Below are positions 33,111-41,876 of a DNA stretch of 55,668 nt, in pieces. The notes beneath the pieces were generated by a model. The model ran no database searches. It worked only from the letters and a program-made list of their open reading frames with translations, and was not told the DNA's origin. Source of the DNA: Clostridia bacterium (lineage in GTDB: Bacteria; Bacillota; Clostridia; TANB77; CAG-508); NCBI GenBank assembly GCA_900759015.1, contig CAAEUE010000018.1, forward strand, positions 1 through 55,668, written 5' to 3'. Position 1 is the first letter of the stretch; each line of letters begins with the position of its first letter. A program made the translations under genes and the position numbers.

Positions 33111-34922
33111 TTAATCATTAAATATTTCGTAAAATTCTTTTTCTGTTATTTTTTCTTTTTCTAGCAATACATTTGCAACTGCATCTAATTTATCTCTGTG
33201 CTCTATTAATAGCTTTTGAGCATTTCTGTATGCTGTATCTATTAATATTTTAATTTCTGCACCTATTGCATCTTGCATCTTTTCACCATATAAAATCATT
33301 TGATTTGGATTTTCTGAATCTTTTAAAGATATTGGTCCAATTGCATCACTCATACCATAAACAGTAATCATATCTCTTGCAATATTTGTGGCAACTTCTA
33401 AATCATTACTTGCACCTGTTGATATATCATCTAAAACTAATTTTTCTGCTGCTCTACCACCTAATAATGCAATTAATTTTTCTTCCATTTCTGTTTTTGA
33501 AATATAGTATTTATCTTCGTTACTCTTATACATTGTATATCCACCAGCAACACCTCTAGGTATAATAGAAACTTCTTTTATATCATTTTGTGTTTCTAGA
33601 TATCTACTTACTACCGCATGTCCAGCTTCATGGTATGCTGTTAGTTTCTTATCTTTTTCTGATACGACTCTACTATGTTTTTCAAGTCCTACTGTAACTT
33701 TCTTAATTGCCTCTTCTATATCATCTCTAGTAATAGAATCATGTTTATTTATTGTTGCTATAATTGCTGCTTCATTTAAAATATTAGCAAGTTCTGCACC
33801 AGTAAATCCTGCTGTATCTTCTGCAATATCTTTAAAGTCAACATTTTCATCAATCTTTTTATCTTTGCTATGAATTTTTAATATTTCTTCTCTACCTTTT
33901 TGATCAGGTGAATTTATTATAATTTGTCTATCAAATCTACCAGGTCTTAATAATGCTTTATCTAACATTTCTGGTCTGTTTGTAGCTGCTAATACAATAA
34001 TTGTTTCATCAGAATCAAAACCATCCATTTCTACAAGTAATTGATTCAATGTTTGATTATTTTCTGATTCTGCTCCACTTGCATTTGTTCTTCTAGCTCC
34101 GATTGCATCAATCTCATCAATAAATACAATACATGGAGCCATCTTTCTTGCTTTTTCAAATAATTTTCTAACTCTAGAAGCACCAAGTCCTGCAAACATT
34201 TCTATGAATTCTGAACCACTCATAGATATAAAAGGCACATTTGCTTCTCCTGCAATAGCTTTAGCAATTAATGTTTTACCTGTACCTGGTTTACCACAAA
34301 GTAAAACTCCTCTTGGTACTTTAGCTCCCATTTTATAAAATTCTTCTGGTTTCTTTAAGAAATTAACTATTTCAACCATTTCTTCTTTTTCTTCGTCAAG
34401 TCCTGCTACATCTTCAAATCTTACATTGGTATCTTTTTCTTCGCTATCATATACTTTACCTTTATCTCCAAGACCTTGCATTTTAAACAACATTATTATT
34501 AATGCAATCATTAATAAAGTTGGTAAAACTGTAAAAATAGTATCTCCTATTGAAAGTAATACATTTGGCCTATTTTGAATTACTTCCATTTCATTTCCTT
34601 GCTCTACTTTTGATTGAACATATTCTGTAAATGCTTGCAAACTTGGTACAATAGTAGTTTTTTCTTCTTCTTCATCTTTTAACTTAACTTTTACTGTAGT
34701 ACTTCCAGTTGTTAGTTCTATTTTTTCTACTGTATTATTATTTATATTTTGAATTAATTCTGTATATGGTAATACCAATTCATTTTCTTTTTCACCATTA
34801 TTGCTATAGATTAAATAGGATACTATAGCTAAAGCAATAATAATTACTAATAATATTATAGAAGAAATCCAAAACTTTTTTGAATCATTGTTCTTATCTT
34901 TGTTCTTATTTGAATTTTCCAT
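33111..34922 (-). CDS. ftsH: ATP-dependent zinc metalloprotease FtsH
   Basis: About 603 residues. Two membrane segments (about 18-38 and 130-148), AAA domain with GKPGTGKTLIAKAIAGEA (Walker A), IVFIDEIDAIG (Walker B) and the second region of homology (RPEMLDKALLRPGRFDR), and the zinc protease motif HEAGH with downstream Asp. It degrades membrane and short-lived cytosolic proteins. ATG 34922 is used; a TTG three bases upstream is spaced slightly better from AGGAGG and could be the true start. Fourth in the femX-alr-DUF1189-ftsH run. Confidence 0.96.
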   Translation of the reverse strand: MENSNKNKDKNNDSKKFWISSIILLVIIIALAIVSYLIYSNNGEKENELVLPYTELIQNINNNTVEKIELTTGSTTVKVKLKDEEEEKTTIVPSLQAFTEYVQSKVEQGNEMEVIQNRPNVLLSIGDTIFTVLPTLLMIALIIMLFKMQGLGDKGKVYDSEEKDTNVRFEDVAGLDEEKEEMVEIVNFLKKPEEFYKMGAKVPRGVLLCGKPGTGKTLIAKAIAGEANVPFISMSGSEFIEMFAGLGASRVRKLFEKARKMAPCIVFIDEIDAIGARRTNASGAESENNQTLNQLLVEMDGFDSDETIIVLAATNRPEMLDKALLRPGRFDRQIIINSPDQKGREEILKIHSKDKKIDENVDFKDIAEDTAGFTGAELANILNEAAIIATINKHDSITRDDIEEAIKKVTVGLEKHSRVVSEKDKKLTAYHEAGHAVVSRYLETQNDIKEVSIIPRGVAGGYTMYKSNEDKYYISKTEMEEKLIALLGGRAAEKLVLDDISTGASNDLEVATNIARDMITVYGMSDAIGPISLKDSENPNQMILYGEKMQDAIGAEIKILIDTAYRNAQKLLIEHRDKLDAVANVLLEKEKITEKEFYEIFND

Positions 34923-34942
34923 CAAAATGATATCCTCCTTAT

Positions 34943-35989
34943 CTATACTTCTCCATTAGCTTCTTTTCCTACATTATTATCTTTCTCTTCTTTTTTATCA
35001 TTTGATTTATCTTCTTTATTATCTTTTTGTTCATCCTTTTCTTTTGGTTCTTGTTCCTGTTTTTCCTTTTCTTTTTCCTCTAATTGTTGTTTTAATTCTT
35101 TTTGTTTTTGTACTATAGTAGTTAATTCCATCTGTTGTTTAATTAAATTTTGACGTATTAAGAAAACAGCTGTAATTACATATATATAAGCAATTCCTCT
35201 ATACATAATATTAAAATATTTTATTTCAAATCCAGTTGTCATTAGTACTATAGCATATATTAATAAAAGTATAATTGGTAATGTCATGGCATGTACAGAA
35301 ATATTTACTAGTGCTGAAACTTTCATTCTTACTCTTAGTAGCATTGCAACAATATTACTTAACAATGCAAGAATAATTATATCCAATATGCTCATAATTA
35401 AATATGTTATAAAAAATCCTAAAAATACTGTAAATGCTAAACTAATACATAATGAAATCATATTGATGCTATTAATATCATTTACAATATCCTGTTTTGT
35501 AAACTCACTTTTTCCATATATACTACCAATATCACTCATTGGTATCTCTTGTAGTCCAGTACCTGTATAACTATTCTTTAAATATACTTTATCTTTTAGT
35601 ATTAGTACTCCTATATCATACAAATTTATTTTATCTTTATATTCATTTATTTTTGTTTCATCTAAGTCTTTGGTATCTGCAATAATTAATACCTGATCAG
35701 CAATATTATCTATTGTAACAGTATCATCACTTTTAACATCTAATATTCCATCTGCATATGAAAAGTCTGGAATATCATTTGCTATAAAATTCTTTACATT
35801 TGGAATTGTGATAACAACTTGTAAGATAGAAAATACTATTGCAATAATTACCGAAAATAGCACAGTTAATTTTAGAAAATATAATATTCCTCTTTTCATA
35901 TTTTCTAATGCAAAATCTTGATATGAATCAAAATTAAATATACTATTTTTTATACTCATAAAAAAACCTTGTTTTTTAGTTTTTTCCAT
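34943..35989 (-). CDS. DUF1189-like membrane protein
   Basis: 348 residues. One N-terminal membrane segment (GILYFLKLTVLFSVIIAIVF), an extracytoplasmic region of about 110 residues, then four more segments (about 175-285). The C-terminal tail is an extremely charged coiled-coil/disordered region (Lys/Glu/Asp only, QLEEKEKEKQEQEPKEKD). The layout matches DUF1189 (unknown function). The start overlaps the alr stop by one base (TAATG), so it is translationally coupled to alr. Confidence 0.75.
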   Translation of the reverse strand: MEKTKKQGFFMSIKNSIFNFDSYQDFALENMKRGILYFLKLTVLFSVIIAIVFSILQVVITIPNVKNFIANDIPDFSYADGILDVKSDDTVTIDNIADQVLIIADTKDLDETKINEYKDKINLYDIGVLILKDKVYLKNSYTGTGLQEIPMSDIGSIYGKSEFTKQDIVNDINSINMISLCISLAFTVFLGFFITYLIMSILDIIILALLSNIVAMLLRVRMKVSALVNISVHAMTLPIILLLIYAIVLMTTGFEIKYFNIMYRGIAYIYVITAVFLIRQNLIKQQMELTTIVQKQKELKQQLEEKEKEKQEQEPKEKDEQKDNKEDKSNDKKEEKDNNVGKEANGEV

Positions 35990-37095
35990 TATTTATATAA
36001 CCTCCTAACTGAAGAATCTACATATAAAGGATTTGCATTCATTTTAACTTTTTCCCCTATTTTAAAATCTTCTCCTGTTATATCTACGGTAACATGATAC
36101 ATTCCGATTCTTCCTAGTATTGGATATCTTTTGTTATTTATTTCTACATATAATTTTGTATCTTTAAACAATCTCTTTATTGCTTGTATTACATCTCTTA
36201 CTTTGTTTCCAAATGATAACATATCACTTGAAAGTTTCATATGATACCCTTCTGCATACCCTGTTGGTACAATAGCAATCTTAGTTTCTTTTTTAGTTTT
36301 ATAAGTATTGGAATAACCTATATTCCAACCTTTTGGCAAATTTTTTATCTCAGAAATTTCGCTTTCTAAATAACCAATCTTTTTAAGTCCTAACTTATTT
36401 GCTACTGCAACTCTTCCTAAAAAAGCTGATCCTATTCTTACTGCATTTAGATTCATCTGAGGAAATCTTATAAATGCTGAAGAATTTGATATATGTTTTA
36501 TAGGGATATTAATTTTATTCTCTTCTATTATTTTTAGGACTTCTAAAAATCTTTCATATTGTAGGTTTGTCCATTTTTCTTTGTAAAAAGATGTAGAAAA
36601 ATGCGAAAAAATCCCTTCAATTGTTACAAATTTTTGTAACTCTTTTATATCTTTAATTATTCTTTCTGTATCAGTATATAAATATCCATATCTTCCAAAG
36701 CCAGTATCTATTTTTATATGAACTTTAGGCTTTTTATTCATTCTTTTTATAATTTTAATTAATGCATCTTTTGCTTCTGTGCTTCCTATTGTTATAGTAA
36801 TATTATTTTTTACCATATTCTCTAGTTCTTGCTCTATTGCTGTACTCGACATCATTAAAATATCTTCTTTTATTCCTGCTTCACGCAATTTTATAGCTTC
36901 TTCTGTGCTTGCAACAGCTAAATAATCTATTCCGTTATCTATTAAAAAATTGGCATACTCTTCTAAACCTAACCCATAACCGTTGGATTTTACGATTGCT
37001 ATTATTTTTAATTTATCATTTATTCTTTTTGCATATTCTTTTATCTGTTTTATATTATGCTTTAAATCTTGCTTTTCTATTACTAAAATGCCCAT
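35989..37095 (-). CDS. alr: alanine racemase
   Basis: 368 residues. PLP-binding Lys in IIAIVKSNGYGLGL (about residue 35), KIDTGFGRYGY, and the catalytic Tyr in PTGYAEGYHMKL. It supplies D-alanine for peptidoglycan. Two usually conserved sites deviate: KxNAYGHG reads KSNGYGLG, and the C-terminal CMDQ-like motif reads GMYHVTVD. The fold should be intact but this is a divergent branch. Located between femX and the DUF1189 gene in a wall-related operon. Confidence 0.88.
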   Translation of the reverse strand: MGILVIEKQDLKHNIKQIKEYAKRINDKLKIIAIVKSNGYGLGLEEYANFLIDNGIDYLAVASTEEAIKLREAGIKEDILMMSSTAIEQELENMVKNNITITIGSTEAKDALIKIIKRMNKKPKVHIKIDTGFGRYGYLYTDTERIIKDIKELQKFVTIEGIFSHFSTSFYKEKWTNLQYERFLEVLKIIEENKINIPIKHISNSSAFIRFPQMNLNAVRIGSAFLGRVAVANKLGLKKIGYLESEISEIKNLPKGWNIGYSNTYKTKKETKIAIVPTGYAEGYHMKLSSDMLSFGNKVRDVIQAIKRLFKDTKLYVEINNKRYPILGRIGMYHVTVDITGEDFKIGEKVKMNANPLYVDSSVRRLYK

Positions 37096-37111
37096 CTTTT
37101 CTCCTCTTATG

Positions 37112-37136
37112 AACTTTAAGCTCCGTCCCTAAAGTT
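37112..37136 (-). terminator. hairpin at the femX stop, related to the palindromic family
   Basis: AACTTTA / TAAAGTT (7 bp) with loop AGCTCCGTCCC. The loop's CGTCCC matches the loops of the dispersed palindromes, but the stem differs. It overlaps the femX stop codon and precedes alr. Confidence 0.45.
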
Positions 37137-38200
37137 TATTTTTTATGTCTATTCATTAAAAGGCTTCTAACTCTTTTAAACACTGTTTCTGATATTTTAT
37201 ATAATTTATATCTTACTGGTGAGTAATCCATGTGAAGTTCTCCTATAAATTCTGTGAATTCTGCACCAAAACCTTGTTTAAATCTATATAATCCATATTG
37301 AGGATGATTCTCGTCTACAACGCCTGAAACTCCTCTTAGGTCATATATATCGTCTCCTCTAGAAATTGCAAGTTTTATCATTTCCCATTGTAATAAATAA
37401 TTTGGCATTAGATTTCTGTGTTCATTACTACTTGCTCCATATAAATACCAAGTTTTATTACCATACATAATAGGTATAACTCCAGAAATTGGTTTACCAT
37501 CATAATATGCCATTAATACTTTCATATGTTCTGGTGCTAATGCATCATACATTTGCTCGAAGTATTCTAATGGTCTTATCATAAACCCATCTCTTTTACC
37601 TGTTTCTATCATTATTCTATGGAAATCTTTTAAATCTTCTCTATTTCCATCTTTTACAGTAACTCCTTTTCTTCCTGCTAGTCTTACATTATATCTTGTT
37701 TTTGAATGAAATGCTTTAAATATTTCGTCTTCTGTTTTTCCCTTTATATCTAATCTAAATACATATCTAGGTTGAATTTCGTCTCTAAAATCTTTTGCGT
37801 CATCTTTTATTTTATAACCTAGTTTTGTTACTATATCTCTAAATTCTTTATCATCACTTTTAATATCTGGTTCTATTTTTAATACCATTGCATGATATTT
37901 TTTAGCTAATTCTTTTGCACCATCTGTTAATTGCTTTAAAACTTTTTCATCGTGAATATCGCAAACTGGTCCTCTTGATGAATACATTAAATATCCGAAA
38001 ATTGGTATTTTTCTAAGTAAGACACTTAATGAACCTATTATATTATTATTCTCATCTTCAGCTAAAATAACTTCATTTTTCCAAAAATTTTTAACTTTTG
38101 CCCATTCTAAAGATTGTTGAAAATTACATCTTTCATGATGTTCCAAAAATTCAGTGTATTTTTGTCTATCTTCTTTACTATTCATATCTAAAAATCTCAA
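37136..38200 (-). CDS. FemA/FemB/FemX-type peptidoglycan bridge transferase
   Basis: 354 residues. Two GNAT-like halves: NFQQSLEWAKVKNFWKNE and YLMYSSRGPVCDIHD in the first; FKAFHSKTRYNVRLAGRKGV, SGVIPIMYGNKTWYLYGASS and YDLRGVSG then FKQGFGAEFTEFIGE in the second. These are hallmarks of the FemAB family, which transfers amino acids from aminoacyl-tRNA onto lipid II to make interpeptide bridges. First in the operon with alr; its own promoter is at 38238-38266. The amino acid added cannot be predicted. Confidence 0.9.
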   Translation of the reverse strand: MRFLDMNSKEDRQKYTEFLEHHERCNFQQSLEWAKVKNFWKNEVILAEDENNNIIGSLSVLLRKIPIFGYLMYSSRGPVCDIHDEKVLKQLTDGAKELAKKYHAMVLKIEPDIKSDDKEFRDIVTKLGYKIKDDAKDFRDEIQPRYVFRLDIKGKTEDEIFKAFHSKTRYNVRLAGRKGVTVKDGNREDLKDFHRIMIETGKRDGFMIRPLEYFEQMYDALAPEHMKVLMAYYDGKPISGVIPIMYGNKTWYLYGASSNEHRNLMPNYLLQWEMIKLAISRGDDIYDLRGVSGVVDENHPQYGLYRFKQGFGAEFTEFIGELHMDYSPVRYKLYKISETVFKRVRSLLMNRHKK

Positions 38201-38237
38201 TTTAATTCCTCCAATGTATATCTATTTTCATTTTCAT

Positions 38238-38266
38238 ATTTTACACTAACTATCTTTTTTTTACAA
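38238..38266 (-). promoter_or_regulatory. sigma-A promoter of the femX operon
   Basis: Minus-strand TTGTAA (38261-38266), 17 bases, TAAAAT (38238-38243), about 38 bases before the femX start. Confidence 0.65.
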
Positions 38267-38274
38267 GTATTTTT

Positions 38275-38300
38275 CCCCTATTTAAACATTTAAATAGGGG
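38275..38300. other. 12-bp perfect hairpin upstream of femX
   Basis: CCCCTATTTAAA-CA-TTTAAATAGGGG, 51 bases after the end of the small Cys-rich gene and just upstream of the femX -35 box. It lacks a following T-run on the minus strand, so it may act as an operator as well as a transcript end. Confidence 0.45.
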
Positions 38301-38351
38301 AAGTAATTAGATATGTTTAATTAAAACTTTTTATTAAGTAATTTTGAAATA

Positions 38352-38501
38352 TTAACAACATCTAGAATTTCCAAAGCTTGTAAATAGTAATAAGAATATG
38401 ATTATAAAGAATAATATTTCGCTATCTCCACATCCACAGCACATATTTCCAAATAATCCTCCATTGTTACATCCGCAGTTTGATCCTCTATCTTCTTGCA
38501 T
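38352..38501 (-). CDS. small Cys/Gly-rich membrane protein, 49 aa
   Basis: Begins MQEDRGSNCGCNNGG and continues LFGNMCCGCGDSE, then a single hydrophobic helix ILFFIIIFLLLFTSFGN and ends SRCC. GGGAGGG precedes the ATG at a good distance. Short proteins with a Cys/Gly head and an ILFFIIIFLLLF-type helix are frequent in Clostridia and are often annotated near spore or envelope genes; I recall the pattern but no proven function. Its seven cysteines could bind metal or cross-link. Confidence 0.72.
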   Translation of the reverse strand: MQEDRGSNCGCNNGGLFGNMCCGCGDSEILFFIIIFLLLFTSFGNSRCC

Positions 38502-38734
38502 TCTCTTCCCTCCCATCTTTAATTAAACCTAAACTTGCTTTTTATTGTGTAAGAAAAAAAGTTAAGTTTCCTAGCCATGCGATTGCAGTGCAGTCTGCAC
38601 ATTTGGCGAAGTCACTTTTTTATATGATATATTATGCGAATTTCATTTTTTATGTTACAATATAGAAGTAATATCAATTTTAAAGTTAACTAAATATGAT
38701 ATAATTTTACAAAATTAATAAAGAGGTGATTTTT
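38502..38734. other. intergenic region with a G+C-richer palindromic patch
   Basis: No gene seen in about 230 bases. Positions 38574-38624 are less AT-rich than the rest and contain GTGCAG-TC-TGCAC-like inverted bases and a GCC...GGC pairing when read toward the Cys-rich gene, followed on that strand by a T7 run at about 38556-38562. This could be a structured leader or attenuator for that gene. It does not match a riboswitch I know. Confidence 0.35.
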
Positions 38735-41146
38735 TTGGAACTACTTGCTCCTGCTGGAGATTTTGAGTGTTTAAAAGCTGCCGTTCAAAATGGTGCAGAT
38801 AGTGTGTATTTTGGTGCAAGCTCTTTTAGTGCTCGTGCTTTTGCAAATAATTTTGATAATGAAGCTTTAGAAATGGCAATTAACTATGCAAAATTAAGAA
38901 ATGTAAAAACACATTTAACATTAAATACACTAATTACAGATAATGAATTTGAAGATGCTATAAAACTTGCAGAACATGCTTATAATTGTGGAATAGATGC
39001 AATTATCGTACAAGATTTTGGACTTGCACGTTATCTAATCAAAAATTTCCCTGGTCTTGATGTCCATGGTAGTACTCAAATGACTATTCATAATTTAGAA
39101 TGTGTGCAAACTTTAGAAAAATTTGGTTTTAAAAGAGCTGTTCTTTCTAGAGAATTACCTATTTCCGAAATATATGATATTTGCCATAAAACAAATATAG
39201 AAACAGAAGTATTTATTCATGGTGCTTTGTGCCTATCTTATTCAGGTCAATGTTTAATGTCTAGCATGATAGGTGGTCGTTCTGGTAACAGAGGTAAATG
39301 CGCTCAACCATGTAGGTTACCATATAAAGTAAAGGATATAGATTCTTCTTTTAAATATTTAATGAGTCCTAAAGATTTATGTGGACTAGAATTTATACCT
39401 AAATTAATTGATGCAGGTGTTACTTGTTTTAAAATAGAAGGTCGTATGAAAAAGCCAGAATATGTGGCAACAGTTACAAGAATTTATCGTAAATACATAG
39501 ATAAATACTTAAATAAAGAAGATTATGAAATAGATCAAAAAGATATAGCTGATTTACTTCAAGTTTTTAATAGAGGAGGTTTTTCATCTGGTCATCTTAA
39601 AAATTCTCCAAATACAGACTTTGTTTATCCAGAAAAACCTAATAATGCTGGAATATATATAGGTAATATTTCTAATTATTCTGCACACAAAGGATATGTT
39701 TCTTTTACACTAAAAGACGAACTTTCAATTGGAGATATTATTTCATTTGATAATGATCATAAAAAATATACCGTTTCTGAATTAATGAAAGATGGATTAA
39801 ATTTATCTTCTGCAGATAAAGGTGATAAAGTTACTATTGGTAGAATGAAAGGAAAAATATCAATTGGTGCTAAAATATATAAATTAACAAGTAAAAGTTT
39901 ATTTAGTACTGCAAATTCTTCTTTTACAAATACCGAAAATATTAAGACTTATTTAAATGCAAATATTACAATAAAAGAAGGAGAACCAATTGTATTAAAA
40001 GTTTCTACTATTAATAATAATGATAGTATATATAATAATATTACAGTAACCGAAAAGTCAGAAAGTTTTCCTGTTCAAGCAATTAATAAACCATTAGATA
40101 TAGAACGAATTATTACTCAATTAAAAAAGACTTCTAATACACAATTTGAATTTAATGATATTAATGTTCAGCTAGATTCGAATTTATTTATACCTAATAT
40201 AAGTATTATAAATGAACTTAGAAGACAAGCTTTAGCTAATATAGAAACTTGTGCTATACAAAAATTTAAAAGAAATTTAGATATAAAATACTCTCCAACT
40301 AACAATATTGCACCACAAGTTACACAAAAGGATATATCTGTTTGCTTTAACATTTTAGACGAAACATTAGATTATGCTAGGCTTAATAATTTTAGTAAAG
40401 CTTATATTCCTTTGAAATATTTTTATAATAATAAATATTTTGAGATTATTAATACAATTGCAAAAAAAGCTGATATCTATGTATATATGCCAATTATAAT
40501 TCGTGGTAATTATAAAAATTTATTAGCTAATTATTTAAGATCTGCTATAGAAAACTTTGATGTTAAAGGTATTGTTTTTTCTAATATTGGAAATGTTGAA
40601 TATTTAAAATTTATTAAAGAACAATATGGTAACAAATTAAAATTAATATCAAATTATACTTTAAATGTTTTTAATAATAATACTGTAAAAGAGTTACTTG
40701 ATTATGACATTGATTTAATAGAAATTTCACCAGAATTAAATAGAACTAATATTTCAGCACTTTGTAATTCTTATGGCAATAATTTAGAAGTATTTGCATA
40801 CGGAAAACTTCCAGTAATGAATACAAATTATTGCTTTTTAGGTAAATCAAATAAATGCTATCCAAATTGTGATAAAAAATGTTTTGATACTTCTAAAAAA
40901 TATGCTTTGGTTGATAGATTAGGTTTTGAATTCAGATTTATTCCTGATAATATTCAAACTATTACAACCGTTTTTAATAGTAGAATTACATCTATTGAAA
41001 CAAAAGATTTTAATGTTAAATCATGTAGAATCAATATTTTAGATGAAAATATTGATGAAATTAATGAAGTTATACATACTGTTTCAAAAGGAAACAGATT
41101 AGAAGGAAATATGTATACAAACGGTAATTTAAATAGAGAAATTTAG
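38735..41146 (+). CDS. U32 family peptidase with DUF3656-like C-terminus
   Basis: 803 residues from TTG 38735, which gives the canonical start MELLAPAGDFECLKAAVQ and lies six bases after GAGGTGA; a GTG nine bases upstream is inside that site. Core motifs: GADSVYFGASSFSARAFANN, HGALCLSYSGQCLMSSM, GGRSGNRGKCAQPCRLPY and CFKIEGRMKKPEYVA. Long U32 proteins of this kind have been linked to rRNA hydroxylation (RlhA) or collagenase-like activity. The Cys set around 158-190 and late CFLGKSNKCYPNCDKKC suggest an Fe-S centre. Monocistronic; palindromes follow. Confidence 0.9.
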   Translation: MELLAPAGDFECLKAAVQNGADSVYFGASSFSARAFANNFDNEALEMAINYAKLRNVKTHLTLNTLITDNEFEDAIKLAEHAYNCGIDAIIVQDFGLARYLIKNFPGLDVHGSTQMTIHNLECVQTLEKFGFKRAVLSRELPISEIYDICHKTNIETEVFIHGALCLSYSGQCLMSSMIGGRSGNRGKCAQPCRLPYKVKDIDSSFKYLMSPKDLCGLEFIPKLIDAGVTCFKIEGRMKKPEYVATVTRIYRKYIDKYLNKEDYEIDQKDIADLLQVFNRGGFSSGHLKNSPNTDFVYPEKPNNAGIYIGNISNYSAHKGYVSFTLKDELSIGDIISFDNDHKKYTVSELMKDGLNLSSADKGDKVTIGRMKGKISIGAKIYKLTSKSLFSTANSSFTNTENIKTYLNANITIKEGEPIVLKVSTINNNDSIYNNITVTEKSESFPVQAINKPLDIERIITQLKKTSNTQFEFNDINVQLDSNLFIPNISIINELRRQALANIETCAIQKFKRNLDIKYSPTNNIAPQVTQKDISVCFNILDETLDYARLNNFSKAYIPLKYFYNNKYFEIINTIAKKADIYVYMPIIIRGNYKNLLANYLRSAIENFDVKGIVFSNIGNVEYLKFIKEQYGNKLKLISNYTLNVFNNNTVKELLDYDIDLIEISPELNRTNISALCNSYGNNLEVFAYGKLPVMNTNYCFLGKSNKCYPNCDKKCFDTSKKYALVDRLGFEFRFIPDNIQTITTVFNSRITSIETKDFNVKSCRINILDENIDEINEVIHTVSKGNRLEGNMYTNGNLNREI

Positions 41147-41150
41147 ATAC

Positions 41151-41262
41151 AGGAATTTAGGAACGTTCCTCGGGATTTGGGGACGTTTCTTTTTTCCCGT
41201 TTTTGGATTTAGGGACGTTCCTTTTTTTACCGTTTCGGGATTTAAGGACGTTCCTTTTTTAC
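41151..41262. repeat. four-copy tandem cluster of the dispersed palindrome
   Basis: Four head-to-tail units in 112 bases: GGAATTTAGGAACGTTCCT (about 41152-41170), CGGGATTTGGGGACGTTTC ending TTTTTTCCCG (41171-41199), GGATTTAGGGACGTTCC (41206-41222, then a T7 run), and CGGGATTTAAGGACGTTCC (41236-41254, then a T6 run). Each has the GGACGTTCC core followed by a T-run, so each could act as a terminator for the U32 gene. Confidence 0.8.
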
Positions 41263-41304
41263 CTATCAAAAATATATTTTTCAAATTATCAAATAAATAC
41301 AACG

Positions 41305-41341
41305 CCAACAGGCAGACACTTTTACGGTGTCTGCCTGTTGG
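41305..41341. terminator. 15-bp perfect hairpin, G+C-rich
   Basis: CCAACAGGCAGACAC / GTGTCTGCCTGTTGG with loop TTTTACG. It is the most stable hairpin of the region and markedly richer in G+C than the surroundings. It lies 10 bases after the stop of the protein-like fragment at 41352-41501 (minus strand) and probably terminates it. Confidence 0.65.
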
Positions 41342-41351
41342 TTAAAGAGGG

Positions 41352-41501
41352 TTAATGCTTTCTAGATACAAAGGCTATTCCTTGCGCTTTGTATGGTAAC
41401 TTATAATAAGTATCTTCAAAACATACTTCGTATACTTTAAAAAAATGCCTCACGGAAACCAATTTCCCTTGAACAGGTTTCTTTTCAAAAAGACATCCTA
41501 T
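41352..41501 (-). pseudogene. protein-like open frame without a usual start, 49 codons
   Basis: Open on the minus strand from just after a TAA at 41502-41504 to a TAA at 41352. It reads GCLFEKKPVQGKLVSVRH, then FFKVYEVCFEDTYYKLPY, then KAQGIAFVSRKH. The composition is typical of a folded protein (aromatic/charged alternation, few Asn/Ile) and less AT-rich than local genes. There is no ATG; TTG or GTG codons 13 and 17 are possible weak starts. The 5' part overlaps the RNHCP gene's terminator. Best read as a gene remnant or very small acquired gene; no family named. Confidence 0.4.
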
Positions 41502-41516
41502 TTAAGAATGTCTTTT
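41487..41516 (-). terminator. terminator of the RNHCP gene
   Basis: Minus-strand AAAAGACAT / ATGTCTTTTT around an 11-base loop, 33 bases after the stop of the RNHCP gene. Confidence 0.7.
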
Positions 41517-41549
41517 ACTGTTACCCTATTTTAATATTTCTAAGCTGTT

Positions 41550-41867
41550 TTAAATAGGATTACTACTTAATTTAATTATTAAATCCATATTATCATCTTT
41601 TGCTGCTTTATTTTTCCTAATAGCTCCACATTTTTCACATTTAAACACAATTACATAACCCTTTTTAGAATTTAATTCTATCCCAATTGGTTTTAAAATT
41701 CCATGACATGTTTCTGCCCTATCTCCTGGATTTATATCTACATGTTTAGAATACAAACAATATGGACAATGATTTCTACAAGAATATTCTAATTTAGGTA
41801 CTAATTTTCCACAATGTTCGCAAATAAATTCTTCATCTATTTCTGTAAATTTGCTATCTTTTAACAT
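41550..41867 (-). CDS. RNHCP domain zinc-binding protein
   Basis: 105 residues. Two Cys pairs FICEHCGKLV and VFKCEKCGAI bracket the eponymous RNHCPYCLYSKHVD motif (about 31-44) and GDRAETCHGIL. These are the defining residues of the RNHCP domain, a small zinc-ribbon-like family of unknown function. Nine bases downstream of the nucleoside kinase gene and presumably co-transcribed. Confidence 0.88.
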   Translation of the reverse strand: MLKDSKFTEIDEEFICEHCGKLVPKLEYSCRNHCPYCLYSKHVDINPGDRAETCHGILKPIGIELNSKKGYVIVFKCEKCGAIRKNKAAKDDNMDLIIKLSSNPI

Positions 41868-41876
41868 AATTAACTC

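Noticed and set aside
37112..37136. Full member of the GGACGTTCC palindrome family at the femX stop
   Set aside because: Only the CGTCCC part of the loop matches; stem sequence differs, so it is listed as a terminator-like hairpin and not counted as a copy.
41151..41262. CRISPR array
   Set aside because: The four units follow each other without unique spacers and the same unit is dispersed elsewhere; no cas genes.
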